The notes below the pieces were generated by a model. The model was not told the origin of the DNA and did no database searches. It saw only the letters and a list, made by a program, of their open reading frames with translations. Positions 62,757-64,000 of a stretch of DNA of 64,000 bases are shown here, in pieces; the first letter of the stretch is position 1, and each line of letters opens with the position of its first letter. Location: positions 47,776 to 111,775 of the forward strand of contig JANXYR010000038.1 of the NCBI GenBank assembly GCA_025355965.1. The letters are read 5' to 3'. This stretch comes from Geobacteraceae bacterium (GTDB taxonomy: Bacteria > Desulfobacterota > Desulfuromonadia > Geobacterales > Pseudopelobacteraceae). The position numbers were made by a program, and so were the translations under genes.

Positions 62757-64000
62757 TTATTTCAGGCTGTTGATATAGCTGCGGACGCCATCCAGAATAC
62801 CATCTGCGGCTAACTCCAGATAGACAGGGTCCTTCAGGCGGGATTCTTCTGCTGCATTAGAGAGGAAGGCGGTTTCGACGAGGATACTGGGCATGGAAGC
62901 TCCTACCAGAACATAGAAAGGACCTTGCTTGACCCCCAGATTTTTGACATCAGCGTGGCGAGTACGAATTTTTTTATGCAGTGACTTTTGAACTTCCTCA
63001 GCAAGATGAGCCGAATCATTCAATTTATAATTTGCCATCAGATCGAACAGGATCGCCTGCAGAACACTGACCTTTTCAAGTGACGTGCCGTTCTCCTTGG
63101 CTGCCAATTGAGCCACCTTCTCCGTCTTGGCAAGATTAAGATAATAAGTTTCAATTCCTGCAGCAGAGCGATTGGGTGCAGCGTTGGCGTGCACTGACAG
63201 AAACAGGTCTGCTCCCACCTTGTTTGCAATAGCGGTACGCTCCTCCAGCGGGATAAAAACATCAGTCGAGCGGGTCATAACGACGTCCACCCCCAACTCT
63301 TCCTTGAAGAGATCCCTCAACCTGAGACCGATTGCCAGCACTACGTCTTTTTCCTGAACACCGCTCGGGCCGACCGCTCCCGGATCATGGCCACCGTGCC
63401 CCGGATCAACGACAATTCGCCTGATTTTTGAGATGACTATTTTTTTTGGTTGCTTGACTATTTTTTCTGTAACAGCCTGCTTTTCATCAAGCTTTGGCAC
63501 CACAACCCGTTCAGGCATGGCGGTGACCACCGGTTCCAGACGCGATATCTCTGTCTGACGTTCCCCGCGGACATCGATGACCAGTCGCGCCGGATCGGAC
63601 AGTGGAAATACTTTATAATCCTTTATATTTTCGGTATCCAGCACCACCCTCACAACTTCAGGCTTATACTGGGCAACCCTGGCGCCTTTCAGCAAGCCGT
63701 CTCCGATGGTGATATCCTTGACATTTTTCCCCAGACGGGTTCGTTTCAGATCGATATAAACCCGCCCGGGCTTGCCGGGAGCGCCTTTACCGAGCTCATG
63801 TGTTTCCCAGATGACATCTCGATCAAGTTCCAGGGAAATCCGGGTGTAATCCGGGGTTGACCAATGTTTCATCTCATTTAAAACAGCCGAAGTACGGGAA
63901 GTCGCCGATGTCTGCTCACTAAAGGTGACCTTTTTCTTGGCCGCCAAAGCTGGAAGTGGCAGCAGAAGGAGGGAAATCAGGAGACAGGATAATATGTGAA
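62757..64000 (-). CDS. N-acetylmuramoyl-L-alanine amidase (AMIN + Amidase_3), 5' end outside window
   Basis: The frame extends to the right edge, so the gene begins beyond the window. At 63947 an apparent TTG start is preceded in frame by ILSCLLISLLLLPLPALAA, a clear signal peptide with an ALA cleavage site, so the true start lies upstream. The N-terminal AMIN domain (RVYIDLKRTRLGKNV) targets the septum. The Amidase_3 domain has VVDPGHGGHDPGA, ligand Glu in QEKD, HANAAPN and LVETAFLSN. It cleaves peptide stems from muramic acid during cell separation. Confidence 0.9.
   Translation of the reverse strand, partial: HILSCLLISLLLLPLPALAAKKKVTFSEQTSATSRTSAVLNEMKHWSTPDYTRISLELDRDVIWETHELGKGAPGKPGRVYIDLKRTRLGKNVKDITIGDGLLKGARVAQYKPEVVRVVLDTENIKDYKVFPLSDPARLVIDVRGERQTEISRLEPVVTAMPERVVVPKLDEKQAVTEKIVKQPKKIVISKIRRIVVDPGHGGHDPGAVGPSGVQEKDVVLAIGLRLRDLFKEELGVDVVMTRSTDVFIPLEERTAIANKVGADLFLSVHANAAPNRSAAGIETYYLNLAKTEKVAQLAAKENGTSLEKVSVLQAILFDLMANYKLNDSAHLAEEVQKSLHKKIRTRHADVKNLGVKQGPFYVLVGASMPSILVETAFLSNAAEESRLKDPVYLELAADGILDGVRSYINSLK

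Overview
The window looks like chromosomal DNA of a deltaproteobacterium from the Geobacter/Desulfuromonadales group. The evidence is a geopeptide-type RiPP precursor with its radical SAM maturase, a very high density of radical SAM enzymes, a conserved Cys-rich small protein before argS, the rho-rpmE-thyX-DUF1385 order and the long-form hisG. The genus cannot be fixed from the sequence alone. Both edges cut genes: the left-edge methyltransferase and the right-edge N-acetylmuramoyl-L-alanine amidase both continue outside.

Region by region: (1) 1-8.4 kb is a plus-strand surface-glycan/LPS-type block: methyltransferase, GDP-mannose 4,6-dehydratase, four glycosyltransferases, a glycosyltransferase-polysaccharide deacetylase fusion and a diacylglycerol-kinase-like lipid kinase. 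(2) 8.4-17 kb is mostly housekeeping: tcdA, rho, rpmE, thyX, DUF1385, RluA-type pseudouridine synthase, an SDR, an RRM protein and a DUF4139 protein. (3) 17-25 kb, minus strand, holds a DNA-repair-like group (EndoQ-type PHP nuclease, helix-hairpin-helix radical SAM protein, TIGR03915 protein) scarred by an old tandem duplication, then a DUF4143 ATPase, a DUF1311 protein, DUF2461 and an rRNA methyltransferase. (4) 25-32 kb holds a LysE exporter, rsmI, UDP-glucose dehydrogenase, UDP-glucuronate decarboxylase, ftsB, argS, a SPOR protein and tRNA-fMet. (5) 32-53.5 kb is the most striking part: a PagL-type lipid A deacylase and two flanking B12-type radical SAM genes, then a tightly coupled 17-gene plus-strand operon preceded by a strong sigma-54-like site. 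(6) 53.5-59.7 kb holds a CAT-anticodon tRNA, an AT-rich pair (ferritin-like and membrane protein), gene relics, the geopeptide/maturase pair and a divergent TonB receptor plus periplasmic binding protein. (7) 59.7-64 kb holds hisI, hisG, prfA, a YkgJ-type protein and the amidase.

The 36.7-53.4 kb operon combines a NodB-type deacetylase, a GT2 glycosyltransferase, four radical SAM proteins (three of the cobalamin-binding type), an LpxL-like acyltransferase, an acyl carrier protein, a FabD-like transacylase, a hotdog thioesterase, a FabG-type reductase, a complete and a degenerate ketosynthase, a FabZ-like dehydratase, and a LolA-like / LolB-like / MMPL export set. The synthase and export half resembles aryl-polyene-type gene clusters, but no AMP ligase or ammonia lyase is seen and several radical SAM enzymes are interleaved. 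My inference is a dedicated, exported acyl or polyketide lipid that is modified by radical chemistry and placed in the envelope. Its structure cannot be deduced from sequence.
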